Shown here in pieces: positions 25,726 to 34,172 of a stretch of DNA of 64,000 nucleotides; positions within the stretch are counted from its first letter, which is position 1; each line of letters opens with the position of its first letter. The stretch lies in contig CAZQXD010000016.1 of the NCBI GenBank assembly GCA_964597315.1, positions 4,582-68,581 of the forward strand, read 5' to 3'. The notes below the pieces were generated by a model, which worked only from the letters and a program-made list of their open reading frames with translations, did no database searches and had not been told where the DNA came from. The position numbers were made by a program, and so were the translations under genes. The DNA is from CAZQXD01 sp964597315 (lineage in GTDB: Bacteria; Pseudomonadota; Gammaproteobacteria; Competibacterales; Competibacteraceae).

Positions 25726-25993
25726 GCAAAGAATAGCCCTGGGGCAAGCGCCCCAAATCCCCCTCACTGAACAAAAAGCTGAGCATGTGCTGCTCAATCA
25801 ATGCCAAGTGCCGAGGGTCGGCGGTCGTCAAACGGTTTTCATTGATAATCGTGGCCAGACGCCGCAGCCACAGTTGCCACCCTTCCTTGGACACATTGTC
25901 GTAGATCCGCAGGCCCAGGGGACCGGGGTATGGGGGCCTGTCCAACGCCTCGGCTTCTCGTCCCAGATGCTGGCAGTACACGGTACGTGGCAT
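25718..25993 (-). CDS. yggX: Fe(II)-trafficking / oxidative damage protection protein
   Basis: Small cytoplasmic protein of 91 residues, the same length as E. coli YggX. It starts MPRTVYCQHLGREAEALDRP, with the single conserved Cys7 and the family core YDNVSKEGWQLWLRRLATIINENRL shared over its middle. YggX protects Fe-S enzymes from oxidative damage and affects iron availability. The ATG at 25993 has GGAG seven bases upstream; a longer frame to 26041 was rejected. A HesB/IscA-type gene is divergent from it, so iron-sulfur metabolism is a local theme. Confidence 0.93.
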   Translation of the reverse strand: MPRTVYCQHLGREAEALDRPPYPGPLGLRIYDNVSKEGWQLWLRRLATIINENRLTTADPRHLALIEQHMLSFLFSEGDLGRLPQGYSLRR

Positions 25994-26093
25994 GGAGGTT
26001 CTCCGCCGGAACATTCCCGGTATTGGGGAATAGGAGTACACTCAATACTGAGTGCCTTAGTCAGATTTTACACCCTGCTCAAGGAGCGCCACC

Positions 26094-26519
26094 ATGTTGG
26101 AACGTCTGTTCCAGCGCCAAACCCAGCCTTCTGAAACCGTGCCGCCGGTTTTCCCGGATTGTCTGGTTGATACCGACATCCGCCTCAGCCCCGCAGCCCA
26201 GGAACGGATGCGGCTGTTGTTCAGCGACGCTGATTCGGAAGTCAAAGCCATCCGCATATACGTCAGTGGTGGCGGTTGCCACGGTATGACTTACGGCATG
26301 ACGTTTACCGACAATCTGAGTCCCCTGGACGCCGTGTTGGAAGGTGACGGCTACCGTATCGCCGTGGACGCCGTGGCTTTGAATTTCCTGCATGGCTGTC
26401 ATATCGACTATCGCCGACAGGGTCCTAACGAAAGCTTCGTATTCAGTGATGTGTTCAAAATCGTGGGCGGTTCCGGGGCTTGTGGAGGTTGCGCCAGCGC
26501 CGGCGGTTCCCGCTATTGA
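26094..26519 (+). CDS. HesB/IscA-like Fe-S protein with CGGC motif
   Basis: A-type Fe-S carrier-like protein of 141 residues. A variable 30-residue leader precedes the fold (IRLSPAAQERMRLLF). The first conserved cysteine is Cys62 in GGGCHGMTYGMTF. The C-terminal motif, usually CxC (CGC), reads C130-G-G-C133 here, followed by ASAGG. Such proteins bind [2Fe-2S] or [4Fe-4S] clusters and pass them to apo-enzymes; the altered spacing could change the cluster geometry. The ATG is preceded by AAGGAG. Its 3' end overlaps a degenerate ATP-grasp gene by 38 bases. Confidence 0.82.
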   Translation: MLERLFQRQTQPSETVPPVFPDCLVDTDIRLSPAAQERMRLLFSDADSEVKAIRIYVSGGGCHGMTYGMTFTDNLSPLDAVLEGDGYRIAVDAVALNFLHGCHIDYRRQGPNESFVFSDVFKIVGGSGACGGCASAGGSRY

Positions 26520-27693
26520 TCCACCCGCCACTGCCGCCCTTTCTGACCTCGCGAACGCCAACCGGGCGGCGCGGCGCCGGGTGCTGCTATTGGCTCTCGG
26601 AGACGGCGCCCGTCTATCGGCCTGGTTGGCTACCCTGCAACGCTTTGGATTGGAGCCATTGCTGGCCTCCTGTCTCGGATCGCGACTGGTTCCGGCGCCG
26701 GAGACGGGATTGGCCCTGCCGGTCGATCCCAGCCCCTGGCAACTATCTGCCCTGGCCGACACGGCACGCCCATGGCCTGTGGCGGCGGTGTTGCCCGGAG
26801 ACAGGACCAGTCAAGAACCGGCGGCGGCGCTGGCCCGACGTCTTAAACTGCCTTGTCCCTGCCCGCCCCCGCGCCAGAATCCGGCACAATTTCGGCGACA
26901 ACTGCTCGACGCCGGCTTGCTTATTCCCCGGTTCCGGCATTTGGACCCGGATCGCCCCTTGGCTGGCCAACTGGGCGGCCTTCGCTATCCGTGCATCCTG
27001 CGCGGCCCCCGGGGCGGGCGCCAGGCCGACAGTGCCTGGGCCTTGCTCCGGTTATGCCGTAGATGGGGTAAACGGCAACGACGTGGCCTACTGGCGGAAG
27101 ACTACATCTGGGGAGTGGAGTGCCGGTTGTTGGGCTTGCTGATCAGAGGCCGGTTGCACCCTCTCGCCCTCTGCGACCGGGTAGAACCGGAAGTCGGCTG
27201 GGTGACCCCTTCACGGTTGCCGCCGCCCCTGCAAGGGACGCTTCTGGCCGACGCGGAACGGGCTTGCGCCGCCTTGGAACTGGAAGCGGGACTGGTGCGG
27301 GTGCGGGTGCGGGTCAATCGCGCCGGAGTCTGGTTCCTGGGGATTGACGCCGATACCGGCTCCGGGCCTTGGAACAAACTGCGGGAAGCCCTCACCGGCG
27401 GCGTCTTCGAAACACTGATCCTGGCCGGCCTGCTGGGTCTGCCACCGTCGAACCCACAGATCGGGTCCGTGGGCGTGGCGCCAATTTTCGCGCCACGCCG
27501 TGCCCGGCTGCGCCGATTGGAGGGACTTCGAGCCGCCACCTGCCTACCCTTGGTCCGGGAGGTATCCCTGCATCCCAACAGTGAGGCGGGCTTGTTGTGC
27601 CTGATCCGGGTACGGGCGCCCTCTCCCGAGCAGGCGGAGACGGCCTTACGGATCGCCCGGGCTCGTCTGCGGGTGATTGTCGCGCCCCGCTAA
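26482..27693 (+). CDS. Degenerate ATP-grasp-like protein
   Basis: Protein of about 403 residues with the layout of ATP-grasp carboxylate ligases of the PurK/carbamoyl-phosphate type: an N-terminal Rossmann-like part (VLLLALGDGARLSAWLATLQ), a lid helix (RRQLLDAGLLIPRFR), nucleotide strand (YPCILRGPRGG), and central EDYIWGVECRLLGL. The metal-binding strand that usually ends in E-x-N-x-R reads FLGIDADTG, so the acidic and Asn ligands are lost. It is probably catalytically dead. The start is uncertain: GTG 26482 would overlap the Fe-S gene by 38 bases, and no site is clearly best. Tight overlap suggests joint function with the HesB-like protein. Confidence 0.6.
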   Translation: MEVAPAPAVPAIDPPATAALSDLANANRAARRRVLLLALGDGARLSAWLATLQRFGLEPLLASCLGSRLVPAPETGLALPVDPSPWQLSALADTARPWPVAAVLPGDRTSQEPAAALARRLKLPCPCPPPRQNPAQFRRQLLDAGLLIPRFRHLDPDRPLAGQLGGLRYPCILRGPRGGRQADSAWALLRLCRRWGKRQRRGLLAEDYIWGVECRLLGLLIRGRLHPLALCDRVEPEVGWVTPSRLPPPLQGTLLADAERACAALELEAGLVRVRVRVNRAGVWFLGIDADTGSGPWNKLREALTGGVFETLILAGLLGLPPSNPQIGSVGVAPIFAPRRARLRRLEGLRAATCLPLVREVSLHPNSEAGLLCLIRVRAPSPEQAETALRIARARLRVIVAPR

Positions 27694-27720
27694 TGGGATT
27701 GGCGGACCCTAGAAATGCAA

Positions 27721-27745
27721 GACCCCGCCCTCGGGCGGGGTCTTT
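27721..27745. terminator. Rho-independent terminator between convergent genes
   Basis: GACCCCGCC and GGCGGGGTC form a perfect 9-bp stem closed by a CTCG loop, followed on the plus strand by TTT and preceded by AAATGCAA. It ends the ATP-grasp-like gene and may also serve the convergent cold-shock gene. Confidence 0.75.
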
Positions 27746-27769
27746 CGCCGGAACGGCTGCGAATCAGGG

Positions 27770-27973
27770 TTATTGGGCGATCACGTTGCTCGCTTGCAAG
27801 CCCTTAGGGCCCTGTTGTACGTCGAAGGAAACTTTTTGGTTTTCTTTCAGTACCTTGAACCCGCTGCCTTGGATGGCTTTGTAATGAACGAAAACGTCGG
27901 GACCACCGCCATCCTGAGTGATGAAGCCAAAACCCTTTTCTTCGCTAAACCATTTAACCGTGCCTGTAGCCAT
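27770..27973 (-). CDS. CspA-family cold-shock protein
   Basis: Protein of 67 residues consisting of one cold-shock domain with both RNA-binding motifs intact: RNP1 KGFGFI and RNP2 VFVHY. It starts MATGTVKWFSEEKGFGFI and ends GLQASNVIAQ. It binds single-stranded RNA and DNA and melts mRNA structure. AAGG lies nine bases before the ATG. Whether it is cold-induced, as opposed to constitutive, cannot be read here. Confidence 0.95.
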   Translation of the reverse strand: MATGTVKWFSEEKGFGFITQDGGGPDVFVHYKAIQGSGFKVLKENQKVSFDVQQGPKGLQASNVIAQ

Positions 27974-28318
27974 GCATCTTTACCTTGAACTATTAAGAAC
28001 CAACTGAGTGATGTTGTGCAGGTCATGAGAGGGGAACTTGATACGTCAAAACGTCAAAGATCGCCGGAAAAGACCACTGTCATAATCTGCAACGCCCGAA
28101 TAGTATGCCAAACCCGAGCGGGATGCCACGAAAATTCAATATTTTTTGATCGTTTTTACTCTCTCCATTCCCGAATAGCCTGAGGTTCCCCCCTCGCGGC
28201 ATGAAACCGGCGGATAATCCTTGACTCTCTCTAAAGGCGGTTGACAGGCGAGGGTCGACTCTCCAAGGATAGTCGCACCCGAAAACCAACAAACGTCTTT
28301 TTTAAGGGAGACTGTTCC
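27974..28318. promoter_or_regulatory. 345-base divergent control region (cold-shock gene / PHB hydrolase)
   Basis: No gene is seen. It must hold the 5' leader and promoter of the cold-shock gene and the promoter of the oligomer hydrolase. It is AT-richer than its surroundings near 28130-28165. A TTGACA at 28241-28246 is a possible -35 box for the rightward gene, but a matching -10 at normal spacing was not found. Confidence 0.35.
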
Positions 28319-30373
28319 ATGATCCGATTTGGAATCCCGCTGCTGCCTGGCCTGGGCCTGCTGTTTCTAAGCGGCTGCGATAACGCCCCCTCTAATCTCA
28401 ATACCCTGCCCGACTTCGTGCTGAGCGAAATCAGTTCCACCCATTACGATGGGGTGTCCAACGACCTGCTCACCGCCGGTCTGGGCGCCGAGGGGCTGGC
28501 CTCGGCCACCGCTCCGGGTTATGTCGATCCCGCCAATCCCACGGTGGAGGAACTGCGCACCAATGCCATTCACGGCAATTACCGGGCGCTGGTGGACACC
28601 ACCGAGGCTGGTGGCTTTGGCCGTTTTTATGGTCCCGCTGTGGACCCGGCCACCACCATCCTGCCCCGGGGCCTGATCCCCGGCACCGAGACCATCGCCC
28701 TGACCGAGCGCGGCGGCCAGTGGGTCACGGTGATGGTGCAGGTGCCCGATACCTTCGATCCCGCCGATGCCTGCATCGTCACCGCCCCCTCCTCCGGCTC
28801 CAGGGGGGTGTACGGGGCCATCGGCACCGCCGGGGAATGGGGACTCAAGCAAGGTTGCGCCGTGGCCTATACGGACAAGGGCACGGGCACCGGCTTTCAT
28901 GATCTCCAGGACAACACCGTCAACCGGGTGCGCGGCCCCCGCCAGGCCGCCGGGGAAGCGGATAGCAATTTTACCGCCCCTCTGGATGAGGCTGCCCGGG
29001 TCGCCTTTAACGCCGCCACCCCGTTTCGCTTCGCCGCGGAACACGCCCACTCCAAGCAAAACCCCGAGGCGAACTGGGGCCGCCATGTGCTGGACTCCAT
29101 CACCTTTGCCTTCTATGTGCTTAACGAGCAATTCGGCGACCAGGACAGCGCCGGGCGCCACCGCAAGACCCTGACCCCCAACAATACCCTGGTGATCGCC
29201 TCCAGCGTCTCCAACGGCGGCGGCGCCTCCCTGCGCGCCCTGGAACAGGACAGCCAGGGCTTGATCGATGGGGTGGCGGTGTCCGAGCCAAACGTCAATC
29301 CCGCGCCCGGCGGCGGCTTCGGTATCCAGCAGGGCGCCGGCCCGGTGATCGGCCCGGATATCCACGGCAAGAGTCTGTTGGACTATCACACCCTGCTGAA
29401 TGTCTATCAGCCCTGCGCCACCCTGGCCCCGGACAACGCCGACGCCCCCCTGAACCTCACCCCGGCGGCCAATGCCGAGGCCCGCTGCGCTTCTCTGGGG
29501 GACAAGGGCCTGCTGGTGGCCGACACCCTGGAGGCCCAGGCCGTGGAAGCCCAGGCCATCATCAACGACTACGGCTTCAATACCGAGCAAAATATTCTCC
29601 AGCCCTCCCATGTGACCCTGCAAGTGCCCCAGGGTATCTCCGCCCTGTACGCCATGGCCTATGGCCGTTTCGGGGTGGAGGACCATCTCTGCGGCTTTAG
29701 CTACAGCGCCGTGGACGCGGCCTTTATGCCCACCCCCATCGCCCCGGCCGCCGCCGCGGTGCTGTTCGCCACCAGCAACGGCATCCCCCCCACCGGCGGG
29801 GTCAATCTGATTAATAACGACGCCGCCAACGGGGCGGTGGACCATCGGGCCGGCATTTCCCCCAGCACCGGACGGGCGGACCTGAGCCTAGACGCGGCCC
29901 TGTGTCTGCGGGAGCAGGCGGCCACCGACCGGGTACTGTCGGGCATCGACGAGATACACGCCACTGGCAAGCTACGTAACAAACCGGTGGTGATCGTTAC
30001 CGGCCGGGACGACGCCGTGCTGTCTATCAATCACACCTCCCGCCCTTACTATGCGCTTACCCAGCAGACCCAGGGCAACCAGGTGCATTACTACGAGGTC
30101 AAGCACGCCCAGCATCTGGATGTGCTGAACGGCCTTCCCGGTTTCAACGAGCGCTATATTCCCCTGCATGTGTACTTCAATCGGGCCTTGGACCTGCTCT
30201 ACACCCATCTGAAAACCGGCGCGCCCCTGCCGCCCTCCCAGGTGATCCAGACTCAGCCCCGGGGCGCGGGGGCGCCGCCCCTGGCCGAGGCCAATGTGCC
30301 GACCATTGCCTTGGAGCCGCCAGCGGCCGACCGCATCGTCCTGGACGATGGGGTGCTGCGGATTCCGGACTAA
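28319..30373 (+). CDS. 3-hydroxybutyrate-oligomer hydrolase (lipoprotein)
   Basis: Exported esterase of 684 residues that splits D-3-hydroxybutyrate oligomers released from poly-3-hydroxybutyrate. From ATG 28319 it begins with a lipoprotein signal (IPLLPGLGLLFLSGC, lipobox LSGC). The body matches the 3HB-oligomer hydrolase family: YTDKGTGTGFHDL, a modified nucleophile site in ASSVSNGGGASLRALEQ, and late KPVVIVTGRDDAVLSINH and HAQHLDVL segments that supply the acid and His. GGGAG lies eight bases before the ATG. Local PHB turnover or scavenging is implied. A 492-codon open frame on the other strand is a high-GC shadow. Confidence 0.88.
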   Translation: MIRFGIPLLPGLGLLFLSGCDNAPSNLNTLPDFVLSEISSTHYDGVSNDLLTAGLGAEGLASATAPGYVDPANPTVEELRTNAIHGNYRALVDTTEAGGFGRFYGPAVDPATTILPRGLIPGTETIALTERGGQWVTVMVQVPDTFDPADACIVTAPSSGSRGVYGAIGTAGEWGLKQGCAVAYTDKGTGTGFHDLQDNTVNRVRGPRQAAGEADSNFTAPLDEAARVAFNAATPFRFAAEHAHSKQNPEANWGRHVLDSITFAFYVLNEQFGDQDSAGRHRKTLTPNNTLVIASSVSNGGGASLRALEQDSQGLIDGVAVSEPNVNPAPGGGFGIQQGAGPVIGPDIHGKSLLDYHTLLNVYQPCATLAPDNADAPLNLTPAANAEARCASLGDKGLLVADTLEAQAVEAQAIINDYGFNTEQNILQPSHVTLQVPQGISALYAMAYGRFGVEDHLCGFSYSAVDAAFMPTPIAPAAAAVLFATSNGIPPTGGVNLINNDAANGAVDHRAGISPSTGRADLSLDAALCLREQAATDRVLSGIDEIHATGKLRNKPVVIVTGRDDAVLSINHTSRPYYALTQQTQGNQVHYYEVKHAQHLDVLNGLPGFNERYIPLHVYFNRALDLLYTHLKTGAPLPPSQVIQTQPRGAGAPPLAEANVPTIALEPPAADRIVLDDGVLRIPD

Positions 30374-30454
30374 GCCTCACCCCGCCGGGTCGGCGGTCGC
30401 GCCGGCCCGGCCCTTTGGCCTATCATGGACGATAAGACCAAGAGGTGTTCGGCA

Positions 30455-30823
30455 ATGGATATCATCGACCAAATCGCCGAGGCCGCCATCCAGGAGGCCA
30501 TGGCTCGGGGCGAGTTCGACAACCTGCCCGGCGCCGGCCAGCCCCTGGTGCTAGACGACGATGCCCTGGTTCCCCCGGAACTGCGGGCCGCCTACCGACT
30601 GCTCAAAAATGCCGGTTTCCTGCCCCCGGAACTGCAACTGCGAAAGGAGATCGCCGCAGCCGAGCAATTACTGATGGCGGTGGAAGACGCCGCCGAGCAG
30701 GCCCGCGCCCGCGCTCGGCTGGACTTGCTGCGTCTACGCCTGGAGCAAAACGGTCGGGGTCGGGTCGATTTGCGCCTGGAAGAGGGCTATTACCACAAAC
30801 TGTTGGAGCGAATGGAACGTTGA
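30455..30823 (+). CDS. DUF1992 (DnaJ-C28-like) protein
   Basis: Small cytoplasmic protein of 122 residues with the DUF1992 signature: IAEAAIQEAMARGEFDNLPG followed by AGQPL and PELRAAYRLLKNAGFLPPEL. The family is shared with eukaryotic DNAJC28 but has no J domain here; the function is unknown. The second half is a charged helix. ATG 30455 was preferred over 30425, as GAGG lies about nine bases upstream and the family starts here. Its stop overlaps the TTG start of the next gene (TTGA). Confidence 0.85.
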   Translation: MDIIDQIAEAAIQEAMARGEFDNLPGAGQPLVLDDDALVPPELRAAYRLLKNAGFLPPELQLRKEIAAAEQLLMAVEDAAEQARARARLDLLRLRLEQNGRGRVDLRLEEGYYHKLLERMER

Positions 30824-31740
30824 ACCCGACCCAACAAAAGGTTCGCGCCACCCTGATCGGAGGCATCGCCGTACTGCTGTGGGCCTTGCTGGCCCTGTTC
30901 ACCACCGGCGCCCGAGGGTTGCCGCCCTTCCAATTGCTGACCATGAGCTTTGCCGTGGCCTTCGGACTGAGCATGGGGGTGCTGGCCTGGCGGGGCCAGG
31001 ACGCCCTGGCCCGACTGGTGCAGCCACCGGTAGTGTGGCTGCTGGGGGTCGGAGGGCTGTTCGGCTATCACTTTTTTTATTTCGTGGCCCTGGGCAACGC
31101 GCCGCCCGTAGATGCCTCCCTGATCGCCTATCTGTGGCCGCTGCTGATCGTGGTGTTCTCGGCTCTGTTGCCGGGAGAGCGGCTGCGTTGGTTCCATGTG
31201 GCGGGGGCGCTGTGCGGGCTGGCCGGAGCGGCGCTACTGGTGACCCGGGGCGGCGCCCTGAGCTTTGATAGCCGCTATACGGTGGGCTATCTGGCGGCCC
31301 TGACCTGCGCCCTGACCTGGTCTGGGTATTCCATCCTCAATCGCCGCTTCGGCCACGTGCCCACGGAGGTGGTGGGCGGCTTTTGCGGGGCGGTGGCGGT
31401 GCTGGGGCTGGTGTGCCATCTGTTGCTGGAAGACACCGTCATCCCCGGCGCCGGCCAATGGCTGGCGGTGCTGGGCTTGGGCCTGGGACCGGTGGGGGCG
31501 GCGTTCTTTGTCTGGGATTACGGTACCAAGCACGGCAACATCCAGGTGCTGGGCGCTTTGTCCTACGCCGCTCCGCTGCTATCCACGCTGCTGCTGATCG
31601 CCTTCGGCCAGGCTGAGGCCAGTTGGACCGTGGCCCTGGCTTGTACCCTGATCGTGGGCGGTGCGCTATTGGCCTCCCAGGAACTACTGCGCCGCTCCCG
31701 GCGTCGCGCCGCCCAGCCGCTGATGAACGGGGACTGTTGA
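30820..31740 (+). CDS. EamA/DMT-family exporter (YddG-like)
   Basis: Polytopic inner-membrane transporter of 306 residues with ten hydrophobic segments in two EamA repeats (about 9-140 and 152-295). Motifs such as ALGNAPPVDASLIAYLWPLL and the second-repeat GALSYAAPLLSTLLL fit the YddG-like branch that exports aromatic amino acids and similar metabolites. The best start is TTG at 30820, overlapping the DUF1992 stop, since no ATG or GTG is available near the first helix. The substrate is not determined. Confidence 0.8.
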   Translation: MNPTQQKVRATLIGGIAVLLWALLALFTTGARGLPPFQLLTMSFAVAFGLSMGVLAWRGQDALARLVQPPVVWLLGVGGLFGYHFFYFVALGNAPPVDASLIAYLWPLLIVVFSALLPGERLRWFHVAGALCGLAGAALLVTRGGALSFDSRYTVGYLAALTCALTWSGYSILNRRFGHVPTEVVGGFCGAVAVLGLVCHLLLEDTVIPGAGQWLAVLGLGLGPVGAAFFVWDYGTKHGNIQVLGALSYAAPLLSTLLLIAFGQAEASWTVALACTLIVGGALLASQELLRRSRRRAAQPLMNGDC

Positions 31741-31825
31741 CCGGCCGCGCCCCTGTACGGCCAGAAGCCCCTAGGGCTACACTTTCTCACCTATTACCAC
31801 TTTCATTCAGGAAACCAGCACCATC

Positions 31826-33538
31826 ATGCGCGTATCCCGCTATCCCCTGTACACCCTTAAGGAAACCCCGGCCGACGCCGAGGTGATCAGCCACCAACTG
31901 ATGCTTCGGGCGGGAATGATTCGCAAACTCGCCGCCGGCATCTACACTTGGCTGCCTCTGGGCCTCCGCGTGCTGCGCAAGGTAGAGGCCGTGGTCCGGG
32001 AGGAAATGGACCGGGCCGGCGCCCTGGAAGTGCTGATGCCCGCCGTACAGCCCGCTGAACTGTGGCAGGAATCGGGCCGCTGGCAACAATTCGGCCCGGA
32101 ACTGCTACGCCTCAAGGACCGCCACCAGCGGGATTTTTGCTTCGGTCCCACCCATGAGGAAGTCATCACCGATATGGTGCGCCGGGAGATCCGCAGCTAC
32201 AAACAATTGCCAGTGAATTTCTATCAGATTCAGTGGAAGTTCCGGGACGAGGTGCGGCCCCGTTTCGGGGTGATGCGGGGCCGCGAGTTCCTGATGAAGG
32301 ACGCGTATTCCTTTGACCCCGACCAAGCCTCCCTGGAACAGAGCTACGACGCCATGTACGCCGCCTATGTACGGATCTTCGACCGGTTGAATCTGCGCTA
32401 CCGGGCGGTGCTGGCCGATTCCGGGGCCATCGGCGGCAGCCGTTCCCAGGAGTTCCATGTGCTGGCCGACTCCGGGGAGGACGCCATTGCCTTTTCCTCG
32501 ACCAGCGACTACGCCGCCAACGTGGAACTGGCCGAGGCCCTACCTCCGGCTGGAGAACGCCCAACGCCGAGCCAGTCCATGACCACGGTGGACACACCCG
32601 GGGTACATACCATCCAGGACCTGGCGAAGGCCCTGGAACTGCCCCCCGAGCGCTGTCTCAAGACCCTGCTGGTCAAGGGAGCCGAGGGGGGCGTGGTGGC
32701 CCTGTGCCTGCGGGGCGACCACGAACTGAATCCTCTCAAGGCCGAGAAACTGCCCCAGGTGGCCGTACCCCTGACCTTCGCCACCGAGGCGGAGATTGGC
32801 GCCATCGTCGGCTGCGGTCCCGGCTCCCTGGGGCCGGTGGGCCTGAGGGCGCCGGTGATTGCCGATCGGGGCGCTGCTCCCATGGCCGATTTCGTCTGCG
32901 GGGCCAACTGCGAGGAGCGGCACCTGATCGGCGTCAACTGGAGCCGGGACCTGCCGGAACCGGAGATGGCGGACTTGCGAAATGTGGTGGAGGGAGATCC
33001 TAGCCCCGACGGCCAGGGCACTCTGACCATCGCCCGGGGCATCGAGGTAGGCCACGTGTTCCAGCTCGGAAACAAGTACAGCAATGCCATGAACGCCAAG
33101 ATATTGGACGAGAGCGGCCGAAATCAGGTGATGCTCATGGGCTGTTACGGTATCGGCGTATCCCGGGTGGTGGCTGCCGCCATCGAACAAAACCACGACC
33201 CGCAAGGCATTCTCTGGCCTGCCTCCATGGCCCCCTTCCAGGTGGCCTTGGTGCCTATCAACGCCCATAAGTCGGCGCGGCTGCGGGAGGCCGTGGAGAT
33301 GCTCTACCAGGAATTGTTGAAGGCCGGCATCGAGGTGCTACTGGACGACCGGGACGCCCGTCCCGGCGTGAAATTCGCCGACATGGAGTTGATCGGCATT
33401 CCCCACCGGGTGGTGCTGGGCGAACGGGCCTTGGATGCCGGTCAGGTGGAATATAAGGGCCGTCGGGACCAGGATAGCGTCATAGTGGAGCGTGACCAGA
33501 TACTGGGCTTTTTGATGGAACGACTGGCGACCGACTGA
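31826..33538 (+). CDS. proS: Prolyl-tRNA synthetase
   Basis: Class II synthetase of 570 residues that charges tRNA-Pro. It is the bacterial form with an editing (INS) domain inserted between motifs 2 and 3 (about residues 225-395). Motif 2 region FGPTHEEVITDMVRREIRSY, FRDEVRPRFGVMRGREF, motif 3 GCYGIGVSRVVAAAIEQ and the C-terminal anticodon-binding domain (MAPFQVALVPIN) are intact. Length and domain order are as in E. coli. It seems to be a single-gene unit, followed by a strong hairpin. Confidence 0.97.
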   Translation: MRVSRYPLYTLKETPADAEVISHQLMLRAGMIRKLAAGIYTWLPLGLRVLRKVEAVVREEMDRAGALEVLMPAVQPAELWQESGRWQQFGPELLRLKDRHQRDFCFGPTHEEVITDMVRREIRSYKQLPVNFYQIQWKFRDEVRPRFGVMRGREFLMKDAYSFDPDQASLEQSYDAMYAAYVRIFDRLNLRYRAVLADSGAIGGSRSQEFHVLADSGEDAIAFSSTSDYAANVELAEALPPAGERPTPSQSMTTVDTPGVHTIQDLAKALELPPERCLKTLLVKGAEGGVVALCLRGDHELNPLKAEKLPQVAVPLTFATEAEIGAIVGCGPGSLGPVGLRAPVIADRGAAPMADFVCGANCEERHLIGVNWSRDLPEPEMADLRNVVEGDPSPDGQGTLTIARGIEVGHVFQLGNKYSNAMNAKILDESGRNQVMLMGCYGIGVSRVVAAAIEQNHDPQGILWPASMAPFQVALVPINAHKSARLREAVEMLYQELLKAGIEVLLDDRDARPGVKFADMELIGIPHRVVLGERALDAGQVEYKGRRDQDSVIVERDQILGFLMERLATD

Positions 33539-33544
33539 ATCGAT

Positions 33545-33578
33545 CCATGGGCTGTCGCCGTCTGGCGACGGCCCATGG
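33545..33578. terminator. Hairpin downstream of proS
   Basis: CCATGGGCTGTCGCC (33545-33559) pairs with the segment 33564-33578 over 15 positions with one T-G pair and a 4-base loop. No T-run follows. It begins 7 bases after the proS stop, so a role at the mRNA end is likely. Confidence 0.5.
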
Positions 33579-33623
33579 CAGGGTGATGCAGCTAAGTAAC
33601 TTATGGTCCTGAAGAATTCGTGC

Positions 33624-33836
33624 TTATCCACAGAACCTGTGGATAACTCTGTGGATAACTCTGGTTTGGCCTCCGTAACCCCGCGTTCCCATTGGTCAAA
33701 TGACACTTTGATGAAATTTTCACCAACAGAAATAAATCATTTAAATCATAAGCTTAAAAAACAATTGCGGATTTCTCAAGGGACTGATATACGGGCTGGG
33801 GAGTACTTTTCCCCTTGAACATGGTTTTGTTGATAA
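33624..33836. other. DnaA-box cluster with adjacent AT-rich stretch
   Basis: Three perfect consensus DnaA boxes lie within 35 bases: TTATCCACA at 33624-33632, TGTGGATAA at 33638-33646 and TGTGGATAA at 33650-33658. A fourth with one mismatch (TGTTGATAA) is at 33828-33836. Between them, about 33700-33770 is markedly AT-rich for this genome (ATTTTCACC ... TCATTTAAATC ... TTAAAAAACAATT). It fills the 33539-33863 stretch that has no gene. It may be a DnaA-titration or regulatory site, or part of an origin. Confidence 0.7.
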
Positions 33837-33863
33837 GTCAATACGCCCCGAGCGGGCGCGGGC

Positions 33864-34130
33864 TTACAAAATCCGAAAATTAGCCAATTCCTGGTAGCTC
33901 AGAAGCTCGCTTTGCACGTCCTCGACCCGCGCTTGCTTCGGTCCCTCCCAAAGCCAGTCCCGCAGAGCCTTGACCGCAGCATCCTCGCCACAAGCCAGCA
34001 CCTCCACCCGGCCATCGTCTAGATTGCGGGCATAACCTTTGACCCCCAACTCCTGGGCCTTATTCCGGGTGCAGCCCCGATACCAAACCCCTTGCACGGT
34101 GCCGGAGACGTAGCAGCGCATGCAGATCAC
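33864..34130 (-). CDS. acyP: Acylphosphatase
   Basis: Small enzyme of 88 residues that hydrolyses acyl phosphates such as carbamoyl phosphate. Both catalytic residues are visible: Arg in the phosphate-binding loop GTVQGVWYR and Asn in ARNLDDGRVEV. Length and the ending LANFRIL fit the family. The start could be GTG 34130 (GGGGA seven bases upstream) or ATG 34121; I prefer the GTG. A DUF4398 lipoprotein gene lies upstream in the same direction, 42 bases away. Confidence 0.92.
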   Translation of the reverse strand: MICMRCYVSGTVQGVWYRGCTRNKAQELGVKGYARNLDDGRVEVLACGEDAAVKALRDWLWEGPKQARVEDVQSELLSYQELANFRIL

Positions 34131-34172
34131 GGAGCGATCCCCATGGACGCTGACCCCAGCATGGAAACGGCG

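Noticed and set aside
28367..29845. 492-codon open frame on the minus strand
   Set aside because: It lies wholly opposite the 3HB-oligomer hydrolase. Its Gly/Ala/His-rich translation is what the other strand of a high-GC gene gives, and it shows no domain.
33603..33818. 71-codon frame across the DnaA boxes
   Set aside because: No ribosome site, the composition is that of a non-coding AT-rich region, and the perfect DnaA boxes explain the sequence better.
33539..33863. Firm call of a chromosomal origin (oriC)
   Set aside because: dnaA, dnaN, gyrB, parA and gidA are not nearby and GC skew cannot be computed here, so it is kept as a box cluster only.
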